Source of the DNA: JBMOKU01 sp049324315
Lineage (GTDB): Bacteria; Bacillota; Clostridia; Peptostreptococcales; Thermotaleaceae
Assembly: GCA_049324315.1 (NCBI GenBank)
Contig: JBMOKU010000026.1
Coordinates: 1 to 64,000, forward strand
Reading direction: 5' to 3'
Length of the DNA: 64,000 nucleotides
The notes under the pieces were generated by a model. The model had not been told where the DNA came from, made no database searches, and saw only the letters and a program-made list of their open reading frames with translations. Both the position numbers and the translations under genes were made by a program. The stretch's first letter is position 1, and every line of letters begins with the position of its first letter. This document shows, one piece after another, positions 17,754 to 25,511 of the stretch.

Positions 17754-20591
17754 CTATGCCCACAGCCTGATTGTAAATACCGTACCTTTGCCGGGAGTAC
17801 TCTTTACACTCAACTCCCCACCATGTTTATTCACAATTATGTCGTAGGATATGCTGAGCCCAAGTCCGGTACCCTGCCCAACCGGCTTGGTTGTATAAAA
17901 CGGATTAAATATCTTATTTAGATTTTCTTCAGGAATCCCAATCCCGTTGTCTTCAATATCGCAGCAGACATATTTATCATCCCTGTATGTCGATATCCTG
18001 ATGAGTCCCCTTTGTCCATCCTGTTTTTCTTTTACGGCATGAACTGCATTGATAACAAGGTTAAGAAGCACCTGGTTTATATGACTGCCCAATAACTTGA
18101 CAGGGGGTATGTCGTCAAAATTCCGTTCTATATCAGCATGGTATTTAATTTCACTGTTTGCAATCATCAGGGTGTTTTCAACACCCTCGTTCAGATCATA
18201 ATCAGTCATCTCATCCTGTTTGTCCTCCCTTGAGAATACCCTCAGTCCCGTAACAATCTTGCTTATACGGTCAAGTCCGTCATTGGTATCATCTATTAAT
18301 GCTTTGAGATCCTCCGCTATCCAATTTATATGATATTCCCTTTCCAATTTACCAATTTCAGCGAATCCTTGTCTGCATTCTTCCACACAGGATTGCTCAA
18401 TAGTGCTTCTTAGGCTCCCATATGCCGCTATAACTTCTTTCAACCTGATGCTGTATTTTCCAAGAGTCTCAATATTGCTCATGATAAAGCCAAGGGGATT
18501 ATTTATTTCGTGGGCTACACCTGCTGCAAGGTGCCCGATCGCCGCAAGTTTCTCCTGCTGTAAGAGATGGCCCTGAGTCTCTTTCAATCTCTCCAGGGCA
18601 TCGCGCAATTCCTTATTCCTATTCTCCAGGCTCTCCTGGAACTTTTTACGTTCACTGACATCCCGCACAACACATAGAATCATTTGCTCATTTCCGATAT
18701 TTGCTCCGCTCCAGCTTGCCTCAACGGGAAAGCTGCTCCCATCCTTTCTGTAATGTGTCGTGTTAAAGAATATACTTCGGGTCCGAACCGTATCCAGATG
18801 CTCATTGATAATGGAAAAATCGTCGCTTTTGCGCAAGTCAAAAAGTGTTAACATCTTGAACTCTTCCTTTGTATACCCATACACTGATATTGCTGCTTCG
18901 TTTACTTCTATGATATTACCTTTTGCATCTATAAAAATAATAATATCATTTGCCTCTTGGGATAAAAGCTGGTATTTGTTAAGTATTTCTATCTCATTCT
19001 TTTTTTCAGTTATGTCATAGCAGGAGTTGATGTATCCAAGAAAATTTCCTTCCACATCATAAAACGGCCTCCCTGCATCATATATCCATCTGTACTTCCC
19101 GTCACTACGGCACAACCTATATTCCAACTCAAAGCCTTTTCGGGCTTTGAATGCCTCATTATATGTATTGACGCATCTTTGCAGATCATCTGGATAAACA
19201 CCTGAAATCCATCCATCTCTCATTTCTTCATCCACGGTACGTCCCGTAAACTCCAGCCAGCTCCTGTTGAAATAGTTATATTTAGCATCCTGACCCGCGC
19301 GCCGGATAAGGACAGGAAAACTCTCAAAGAGCGTGAGGTAGAAATCCCTTGATTTGACAAGAGCCTCCTCTGACCTTTTGCTCTCGGTAATATCATCAAC
19401 GGCCAGTATCACATGCTTATTTCCTCTAATTGTTATAGGGACTGCGTTAACACGTAACCAGAAATCTATCCTGTTGGCTCCTGCAAGAACAGCGTGTTGG
19501 ATTTCCTTCCCGTACACAGGCGTTTCAGTGTCCCTAACATCCGAAACAACTTTCCTCATGCCACAGAATTTACATGCATCTCCATATCCACAGCCTCTGC
19601 TATTTTGGGTACTGTTGACACATCTAATACTATTGCCTATCCTTCTATTCAGCATACTCTCAATACTTTTTTCCATATATCTTCCCAGGACCGGGTTCAC
19701 ACGCCTGATCACAAGGTTTCTATCCAGTATAACCAGTCCTACAGGCACAGCGTCTAAAATCGCAGAAAGTTTCTTATGTTCCTGTTCCAGTTCCTTCTCC
19801 AAACCCCTTAACCTTGTTATGTCACGGAATATGATAACTCCTCCGGTAATCACTCCTTTATTGGTTTTAACAGGGGAAACCATAGCTGAGACATACCTTT
19901 TATCACCATTATACGTGGTTAATACAGTATCCCTCTTAAGACCTGATGGAATACCAGTCTTTATTACCTGATCAAAGATAGGCCGTATCAAGTTGAAGCC
20001 ATTCTTTCTGCTTAGCCTGAGTACCTCCTCAAGATACACTCCCGATGCTTCATTTATATAATGCCCTGTCAATTTTTGAGCTGTATTGTTCATAAGAGTA
20101 ACCTGACCGTTTAAGTCTGTAACGATCAATCCATCGCCTATGTTCTCAAGGGTTGTTGCAAGATAATCGTTCTGCTCAAGAAGCTGTTTTTGTGCTTCTT
20201 TCCCTTGACGATGTCTCTCGACATCGCAAAGAGTGCGTACAACAGCCAATTTTAACTGCGAGATATTGTCTTTAAGCAGATAATCCCTGCACCCCGCTTT
20301 TATGCACTTAACTATGTCGTCCTCGTTATTATGGTCTGAAATAACAATAAGTGGCATCTCATAGGCTGATGTTGATAATAAATTCAACACTTCTGTTACA
20401 GAGGTTGCTGAAAGATTATAATCACTGACAGCCAAATCATATCTATTATTTCTTAGCCTGTCCATTAAATCGTTGCACGTACTGATATGATCATATTTAA
20501 TATGAAAACCCTGTTTTTTGAATTCTGCCGCTGTAATCTCAACATTTGACTGCGAGTCATCAATAAATAGTACATTGAGATTATGATTCAT
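17754..20591 (-). CDS. Hybrid receiver / multi-PAS histidine kinase
   Basis: This 945-residue protein has an N-terminal receiver (1-120, acceptor D57, without the KPW motif). Four PAS domains follow (about 138-262, 270-408, 415-530, 538-650), then a kinase core with H694 in AHEINNPLGF and complete N, G1 and G2 boxes. The second PAS domain carries a cysteine cluster, C324-x9-C334-x5-C340-xx-C343 (CKFC at its end), suited to a metal or Fe-S cofactor. It lies 29 bases downstream of the GGDEF gene, which also has clustered Cys, so the two are probably one redox- or metal-responsive operon. No membrane segment is seen. Confidence 0.9.
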   Translation of the reverse strand: MNHNLNVLFIDDSQSNVEITAAEFKKQGFHIKYDHISTCNDLMDRLRNNRYDLAVSDYNLSATSVTEVLNLLSTSAYEMPLIVISDHNNEDDIVKCIKAGCRDYLLKDNISQLKLAVVRTLCDVERHRQGKEAQKQLLEQNDYLATTLENIGDGLIVTDLNGQVTLMNNTAQKLTGHYINEASGVYLEEVLRLSRKNGFNLIRPIFDQVIKTGIPSGLKRDTVLTTYNGDKRYVSAMVSPVKTNKGVITGGVIIFRDITRLRGLEKELEQEHKKLSAILDAVPVGLVILDRNLVIRRVNPVLGRYMEKSIESMLNRRIGNSIRCVNSTQNSRGCGYGDACKFCGMRKVVSDVRDTETPVYGKEIQHAVLAGANRIDFWLRVNAVPITIRGNKHVILAVDDITESKRSEEALVKSRDFYLTLFESFPVLIRRAGQDAKYNYFNRSWLEFTGRTVDEEMRDGWISGVYPDDLQRCVNTYNEAFKARKGFELEYRLCRSDGKYRWIYDAGRPFYDVEGNFLGYINSCYDITEKKNEIEILNKYQLLSQEANDIIIFIDAKGNIIEVNEAAISVYGYTKEEFKMLTLFDLRKSDDFSIINEHLDTVRTRSIFFNTTHYRKDGSSFPVEASWSGANIGNEQMILCVVRDVSERKKFQESLENRNKELRDALERLKETQGHLLQQEKLAAIGHLAAGVAHEINNPLGFIMSNIETLGKYSIRLKEVIAAYGSLRSTIEQSCVEECRQGFAEIGKLEREYHINWIAEDLKALIDDTNDGLDRISKIVTGLRVFSREDKQDEMTDYDLNEGVENTLMIANSEIKYHADIERNFDDIPPVKLLGSHINQVLLNLVINAVHAVKEKQDGQRGLIRISTYRDDKYVCCDIEDNGIGIPEENLNKIFNPFYTTKPVGQGTGLGLSISYDIIVNKHGGELSVKSTPGKGTVFTIRLWA

Positions 20592-20620
20592 TCTTATCCC
20601 CCCTAATAAAAATCCATAGA

Positions 20621-21520
20621 CTACATGATGACTTTATTTCGTCCCATACCCTTGGCCTGATAGAGTTTTTTATCTGCTATTTCTAACAGTGCATCCATGG
20701 TAAAATCATCAAGCTCGTCAATTGAACACACACCGAAGCTGGCCGTAATCCTGATATGAACACCCTGATAATCAAAAACTTTATTCTCTATATTTTCACG
20801 TATCCTTTCAGCGACTTCATAGGCAGTCGATAAATCGGCATTAGGAAGGCACATCAAAAACTCTTCACCTCCATACCTGGCAATCCAGTCTTTTTCTCTT
20901 CTAATGGATTTCACAAACTCGTCTGCAAAACCTTTTAATACACAGTCTCCTGCTAGATGCCCATACGTATCGTTAAGCTGTTTGAAATGGTCAATATCTG
21001 CAAAAATTATGCTTAGAGGCTCATTATTCAATTTACTTTTAATGATCTGAATAGGAATTCTCTCATTTATAAACCTTTTATTATATACCTTTGTAAGGCT
21101 GTCTTCAACTGCCGCCCTGTTCAAATTGTCGATTAAATACTGTATTTCAATAATTTTGCCTTCAATCCCGGTATCTAAAACCATGCTGTTCGTGACATCC
21201 TTCATCATTTCAACGACAAATTTCTTATCATGAACAACGACAGGAATTGCAGTTAAAAGATAAACCTTATCCGGTAGGTACTCCATTTTTACAAAAGTTT
21301 CATTTTCCATGTATGACCTCATTGATATGCAATTTTCACATATCTTCCCCCGCTTCCACATATTATAGCATTCTGATTCCAATTCATCCAAAGCACTCTT
21401 CCTATAGCCAATAACCCTTTTTCTAACAGGATCTACCAGACGTGCTACATGATACATTTTTTCAATTAAGTTTAACTTCTCAATAATACTAAACAACTCT
21501 TCATTAAAATTTTTATCCAT
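20621..21520 (-). CDS. Diguanylate cyclase (GGDEF domain)
   Basis: This 299-residue enzyme is predicted to make cyclic di-GMP from two GTP. The C-terminal GGDEF domain (about 135-299) has the active-site loop GGEEF at 217-221, the metal/substrate motif FADIDHFKQLND, and the product-inhibition site R208-xx-D211 placed five residues before it, as in feedback-controlled enzymes. The N-terminal 130 residues look PAS-like and contain C51-x9-C61-xx-C64 (CENC), suggesting a bound metal or cluster. It is the only GGDEF protein in the window and precedes the Cys-rich PAS kinase. Confidence 0.93.
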   Translation of the reverse strand: MDKNFNEELFSIIEKLNLIEKMYHVARLVDPVRKRVIGYRKSALDELESECYNMWKRGKICENCISMRSYMENETFVKMEYLPDKVYLLTAIPVVVHDKKFVVEMMKDVTNSMVLDTGIEGKIIEIQYLIDNLNRAAVEDSLTKVYNKRFINERIPIQIIKSKLNNEPLSIIFADIDHFKQLNDTYGHLAGDCVLKGFADEFVKSIRREKDWIARYGGEEFLMCLPNADLSTAYEVAERIRENIENKVFDYQGVHIRITASFGVCSIDELDDFTMDALLEIADKKLYQAKGMGRNKVIM

Positions 21521-22082
21521 TTTTTCACCCCAATTATACTGCCTTATTACCCTTCATAAAAATCGGCAAGTACCTCTATACATTAATGATTTCGGTTGAA
21601 AGCCATAATATTCTGCATAAAGCCGAAACGGCTGTTAGAATCGTCTTATGTATCTTTCTTATCTCTTCAAATTAAATATATTTGCTTTTAATGACAATCG
21701 TCAGAATTATATCAACTTATTAAAAACAAAGAAGTGACCATCTGATAAAAGACGAAAATCATCCTATAAGACACATTATTTTTCCTATGAGATTTAAGTC
21801 CCGCTTGTATTACCTCACCGTTTTGCTTTAGACCCATATAGATAAATTTCTTTAAAGAATAGTAATTGATAAAATAGACCCGTATCTCTTCATTTGCTTA
21901 TAGAGACACGGGCTTTACTTCAGGGCTTTTATTTATTTTCAGACTTTTACAGGTGATTTCTATTCAAGATACAATCCGTCAAGGAGCCACCCTAACTCAC
22001 TCTCCACTATATTCATATCAGTACCTTCTTATCAATTAGCTTATGATTTTGTTTAAGGAACGGATAGCATCTCACATCCAAA
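21521..22082. other. Intergenic stretch, about 560 bases
   Basis: It is AT-rich and I see no gene in it. It contains an 11-bp hairpin with one mismatch at 21879-21912. A weak resemblance to a c-di-GMP aptamer at 21780-21870 (GGGTCTAA on the minus strand) lacks the other conserved segments. It must also hold the promoter of the GGDEF gene. Confidence 0.5.
21879..21912 (-). terminator. Probable terminator of the HD-GYP/HDOD operon
   Basis: CCCGTATCTCT pairs with AGAGACACGGG (one mismatch). The minus-strand tail is TCTATTTTATC. It lies about 170 bases after the last gene of the operon. Confidence 0.55.
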
Positions 22083-22577
22083 TTATCCATTTTGGTTTGA
22101 AATGTAAAAGTCTTGTTTGCGTAGCTTCGGGAGTAATTTTGTACATTTCATTTTTTTGACTAATTCTGCTGATGATTGCTCATTCTTTTCTTTTATTTTG
22201 AGTTGATAATATTCTATCGCTTCCTTGATAGCAGGTTTAAGTTCATCCTCTAGCTTCCAAGGTTTTGGTATAAACCTAAATATATCTCCTTGATTAATCT
22301 CACTTAGTATCTGGGTAAAATAGATATAATCAGACATTACGATTATTACGATATTGGGATAGTTTTCCTTACACTTTTTGAGTAACTGTAAGCCATTCAT
22401 TTTAGGCATTCTAATGTCGGTCACGATGACACTGATCTCATGTGTTTCCATTAATTCTAAAGCATCTGGTCCATTATCTACAAATAAACATGTATATTCC
22501 TCATCCATAAGACCCCTTACTAAAGAAGATAATATATTCAATTCATCATCTATAAATAGTACGTAAGTATCTTTCAT
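22083..22577 (-). CDS. Stand-alone receiver protein
   Basis: This 164-residue response regulator consists of a receiver (1-125; D10/D11, acceptor D54 in TDIRMPKMNG, FIPKPWKLEDE) and a short basic tail. It is closely similar to the receiver of the protein at 15439-16482 but lacks that protein's C-terminal 200 residues. Either it is a natural phosphate shuttle or a truncated copy; the tail shows no obvious frameshift remnant. The usual Thr of the switch region is replaced (MSDY where relatives have LTGY), which may alter signalling. It is the third gene of the operon beginning at 24851. Confidence 0.85.
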   Translation of the reverse strand: MKDTYVLFIDDELNILSSLVRGLMDEEYTCLFVDNGPDALELMETHEISVIVTDIRMPKMNGLQLLKKCKENYPNIVIIVMSDYIYFTQILSEINQGDIFRFIPKPWKLEDELKPAIKEAIEYYQLKIKEKNEQSSAELVKKMKCTKLLPKLRKQDFYISNQNG

Positions 22578-22642
22578 CGTTACACCCCCCTCGCTTACTC
22601 CAACCTCATTTAATATCTTGGTTTTATTGCTTTTAATTATCC

Positions 22643-23839
22643 TTAAACTTCTATTTTCTTATTATAAAAATTGTCAAATAGTATACGCTCACAAGCCTCT
22701 TTTGTCGTTCCAAGGTTGCTGAAAATAGCATCTGTACACTCTTGCGGCGGCTTATACCCCAAAATTTTCCACCCATAATAGCCTGCTACATAGATCGTAT
22801 TTATCAATTCCTTATGTATAATCTTAGAATCTAAAGGACTGTGATGACAAGAGGCTGCCTCCACAATTGGAGAGGGAATTCCCCACCAATTTAGAAGATA
22901 TCCTCCGGCTTCTTGGTGGTTAACACCATATTGTTCTTTTTCTTTGTCTACCATTGGAATTCCATCTTTTAAGTAATTATAAAACAATTTCACATATTCG
23001 TCTTTATGCAATTTTAATAATATCAGCATGCCAATGTTATATAAAAGACCAGCCAGCCGATAATTGTCTGGTATTTCTTTTCCTATAATTTCCCCATAGA
23101 TAAAATGGGTAATTTTATTGGTCAGATGGGAGTGCTTTATCAAACATGATTTTACATTATCTAGTTTTTTATCACCTTTTGTAATCAGATTTAATTTTTC
23201 TGACATAATGATGTCCTTTAATTCCTCAATACTTAGATATTGCAGCGCCTTTTCAACAGAGGCAATATTACTGCCAAAGAAGGCAGAATTGACGAAACGA
23301 AGAATCATAATCGATAGAGCAACATCCTTTTCAATAGTATTGATTAGTACCTTCTCATCTACATGTTCCTCAATTTGCCTTAGCAATTCATCATACACAT
23401 TATTTTGAGTATCAAACTCATCACTTAAGAAATTCTCCATTTCTTCTAAGTGATTTTCTCTTAAGGCTTGTTTTACTTTTAATAAATTATTGATTGTATT
23501 TACAATCTCTTCATTATCCCACGGTTTAAGCAGGTATGTCATAGCCAAGTTTTCTTGAATAAATTTAACGGTCATTTCCTTTTCTGCAAAACCACTTAAG
23601 ATGATTCTTATTGTATTGGGGTATTTTTCCTTTACAATGGTAAGTAGTTTATATCCATTCATATAGGGCATCCCCATGTCACTTATGAGCAAATCTACGC
23701 TTTCTTTCTTCATAATATCCAGCGCTTCTTTTCCAGTACCCGCTAATAATAACCGATAATTACTACCCCTGAATAAACGATTAAAAGCTCTTAATATGCC
23801 CGGTTCATCATCCACTAAAAGAAGTGTTAGATTTTCCAT
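22643..23839 (-). CDS. Response regulator with HDOD output domain
   Basis: This 398-residue paralogue of the protein at 14237-15427 has a receiver (1-125; D10/D11, acceptor D53, LLKPWDNEE) and an HDOD domain (about 140-345, ending with LLNWWGIPSPIVEAASCHH). In the HD position it has LLYNIG, whereas the paralogue keeps LLHDIG, so the metal site is lost and catalysis is very unlikely. Its start overlaps the end of the HD-GYP gene by 32 bases, indicating translational coupling. Confidence 0.9.
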   Translation of the reverse strand: MENLTLLLVDDEPGILRAFNRLFRGSNYRLLLAGTGKEALDIMKKESVDLLISDMGMPYMNGYKLLTIVKEKYPNTIRIILSGFAEKEMTVKFIQENLAMTYLLKPWDNEEIVNTINNLLKVKQALRENHLEEMENFLSDEFDTQNNVYDELLRQIEEHVDEKVLINTIEKDVALSIMILRFVNSAFFGSNIASVEKALQYLSIEELKDIIMSEKLNLITKGDKKLDNVKSCLIKHSHLTNKITHFIYGEIIGKEIPDNYRLAGLLYNIGMLILLKLHKDEYVKLFYNYLKDGIPMVDKEKEQYGVNHQEAGGYLLNWWGIPSPIVEAASCHHSPLDSKIIHKELINTIYVAGYYGWKILGYKPPQECTDAIFSNLGTTKEACERILFDNFYNKKIEV

Positions 23840-24851
23840 ATAATCCTCCTTTCAGCGCCTCTACAGCTCGTAAGTCATATTGTGTAGTTGCGCCATCCAA
23901 CAGAATTTTTAACGCCTCATCCTTGCTTAATGCCTTTCTGTATACGCGATCAGAGGTGAGGGCATCGTAGGAATCTGCTACTGATAAAATTTTTGACTCC
24001 TCCATTAAAAATTCCCCACTAACACCGAAAGGATATCCTTTTCCGTCTATTCTTTCATGATGCTGACATATAATTAAGGCCACTTCCTGCATATTATCCA
24101 ACTCGTTTAATATCTCGTAACCTACTAAGGAGTGTTTTTTAATTTGTTTAAATTCATGGGATTCCAACTCTTTTGGCTTGTCCAATATCTGATCCTTGAC
24201 TGCAATTTTACCAATATCATGGAGTAATGCAGCCAATCTTAAATTCTCTTTTTTTCTATTATTAATACCCATATTATCGGCTATAATCATGGCATAATTG
24301 GAAACCCGTACCGAATGCTCATAAAGGGCGATATCCTTTGCTTTTATTACCTTTATTAAAGCGTTCTGGAGCTGGGTACTTGACTGTTTCATCTCTTCTC
24401 GAAATTTTTTTATGGTTTCTTTATATTTATCAATATCATGTAGATTTTTTAAATTATTTGCTATTTGTTCAATCCGTTCCTTTCTAAACGCAAGGGCTTC
24501 CTTAACTATGTTAACGAGTTCTTCATTAATCCAAGGTTTTGGAATATACCTAAATACATTTGTTTCATTAATAGCCGATACCACTACTTCAATATCTGAA
24601 AAACCTGTAATTAATATTCCCACAATATCAGCGTCAATTTTTTTAGCTTCTTTTAATATCTCAAGACCTGTGACTTTCGGCATTCTCTGGTCCGTAATGA
24701 TGATGTCAAATCTTTCACTGTATAGTTTTTGAATAACTTCCTCTGGGTTGCTAGTCACATAAAATTCACAATCCAAGCCATTTAAGGTACGTAACAGGGC
24801 ATTTACAATATTTCTATCGTCGTCTACAATAAGTATCCTTAGCTTCATCAT
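23808..24851 (-). CDS. Response regulator with HD-GYP phosphodiesterase domain
   Basis: This 347-residue protein is predicted to hydrolyse c-di-GMP under control of phosphorylation, as in RpfG. The receiver (1-125) has D10/D11 and acceptor D54 and ends with YIPKPWINEE. The HD-GYP domain (about 160-335) has H179, the H211-D212 pair in HDIGK, H240, H264-H265-E and DGKGYP, so the metal and GYP motifs are complete. It is the first gene of a three-gene operon (HD-GYP, HDOD, receiver) and lies behind a c-di-GMP riboswitch, giving a possible feedback loop. Confidence 0.93.
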   Translation of the reverse strand: MMKLRILIVDDDRNIVNALLRTLNGLDCEFYVTSNPEEVIQKLYSERFDIIITDQRMPKVTGLEILKEAKKIDADIVGILITGFSDIEVVVSAINETNVFRYIPKPWINEELVNIVKEALAFRKERIEQIANNLKNLHDIDKYKETIKKFREEMKQSSTQLQNALIKVIKAKDIALYEHSVRVSNYAMIIADNMGINNRKKENLRLAALLHDIGKIAVKDQILDKPKELESHEFKQIKKHSLVGYEILNELDNMQEVALIICQHHERIDGKGYPFGVSGEFLMEESKILSVADSYDALTSDRVYRKALSKDEALKILLDGATTQYDLRAVEALKGGLYGKSNTSFSG

Positions 24852-24978
24852 GGGATTACAATCTCCTCTTAATTAAAATTAAATTTTCACCTCATCTGTG
24901 TATTGATCCGTATGATAAAAATATATATTCGCTATGATGAATGCATCTTTGTATTAACTTAACTATTGATAATAGTCA

Positions 24979-25009
24979 AAAGGCACCTATATTGTAGGCG
25001 CCTTTATCA
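24979..25009 (-). terminator. Terminator in the riboswitch expression platform (HD-GYP operon)
   Basis: On the transcribed strand AAAGGCGCCTA pairs with TAGGTGCCTTT (one G-U pair) over a five-base loop. It lies between the c-di-GMP aptamer and the HD-GYP gene, so readthrough would be ligand-dependent. Confidence 0.75.
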
Positions 25010-25044
25010 TTGTCTCGATTCCAATCATATGCTGGAATAAACTT

Positions 25045-25136
25045 ATGTATCGGCAACCTGGCGATCATAGAATCTTTAATATTCCTTAGACCCATGGCTT
25101 TGCGCCCTTATCTTTCAATAAGTTTGCCATTATCGA
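25045..25136 (-). promoter_or_regulatory. Cyclic-di-GMP-I (GEMM) riboswitch aptamer 1
   Basis: On the minus strand the conserved segments occur in the right order: ATGGCAAAC, a stem closed by GAAA, GGCGCAAAGCCATGGGTCTAA, a variable stem, then CGCCAGGTTGCCGAT closing the base stem. The aptamer is followed by the terminator at 24979-25009 and then by the receiver/HD-GYP operon starting at 24851. Ligand identity follows from the family. Whether c-di-GMP turns expression on or off is not determined here. Confidence 0.92.
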
Positions 25137-25317
25137 CATTTTTTTATGATTCATAAACAAATTGTCCCACTTAATAAAGCGATACTAATGTCCCTTCATG
25201 TTTCCATAAACTATAGTGCTTTAGTCCTGTAACCTAAAATTCGACAAAAAACTCAAAATCCCTTTTCTTGTCAAACAATTTATTTCAAGAAGAATTCAAT
25301 TTGTTTTACTAAATCGA

Positions 25318-25365
25318 GAACAAAAGCATTTTATGCATCAAAAATCAGATGAAATGCTTTTGTTC
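25318..25365. repeat. 14-bp perfect inverted repeat
   Basis: GAACAAAAGCATTT (25318-25331) and AAATGCTTTTGTTC (25352-25365) are perfectly complementary around a 20-base loop. It lies in the non-coding stretch between the riboswitch and the end of the kinase gene. It could be a terminator on either strand or the core of a small RNA. Confidence 0.6.
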
Positions 25366-25383
25366 TTTCCCAGGGAGCTGATA

Positions 25384-25480
25384 GGTGCAAGCACCCGGCC
25401 GCCTCACCGTCTCGGCGGCGCTCGTAGCTCAACACCTCTTCTTCGTGGTGTCACTCGCCCTAGGACGCTTCGCTAAGAGC
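25384..25480. other. GC-rich multi-hairpin element
   Basis: This stretch of about 100 bases is much richer in GC than its surroundings. It can form several consecutive short hairpins: GGTGC/GCACC, GCCGCC/GGCGGC (25398-25419), ACACC/GGTGT and TTCGCT/AGCGAA. No open frame or known RNA family was recognised. Confidence 0.5.
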
Positions 25481-25485
25481 GAAAG

Positions 25486-25511
25486 GGCATCCAAAGCTTT
25501 GGATGCCCTTT
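25486..25511. terminator. Terminator overlapping the end of the four-PAS kinase gene
   Basis: GGGCATCCAAAG pairs perfectly with CTTTGGATGCCC and is directly adjacent to the kinase stop codon. It closely matches the hairpin at 16487-16515, including the neighbouring TTTAAT and GATCG bases. The minus-strand tail lacks a T run outside the stem. Confidence 0.6.

Noticed and set aside
21780..21870. Possible fifth c-di-GMP riboswitch upstream of the GGDEF gene
   Set aside because: The minus strand has GGGTCTAA, but GCAAAC, the GAAA-capped stem and GACGCAAAGC are missing, so it is at most a decayed relic.
21960..22016. 18-codon minus-strand frame (MNIVESELGWLLDGLYLE) with GAAGG in front
   Set aside because: It is too short and has no recognisable homologue; chance or a remnant is more likely than a real gene.
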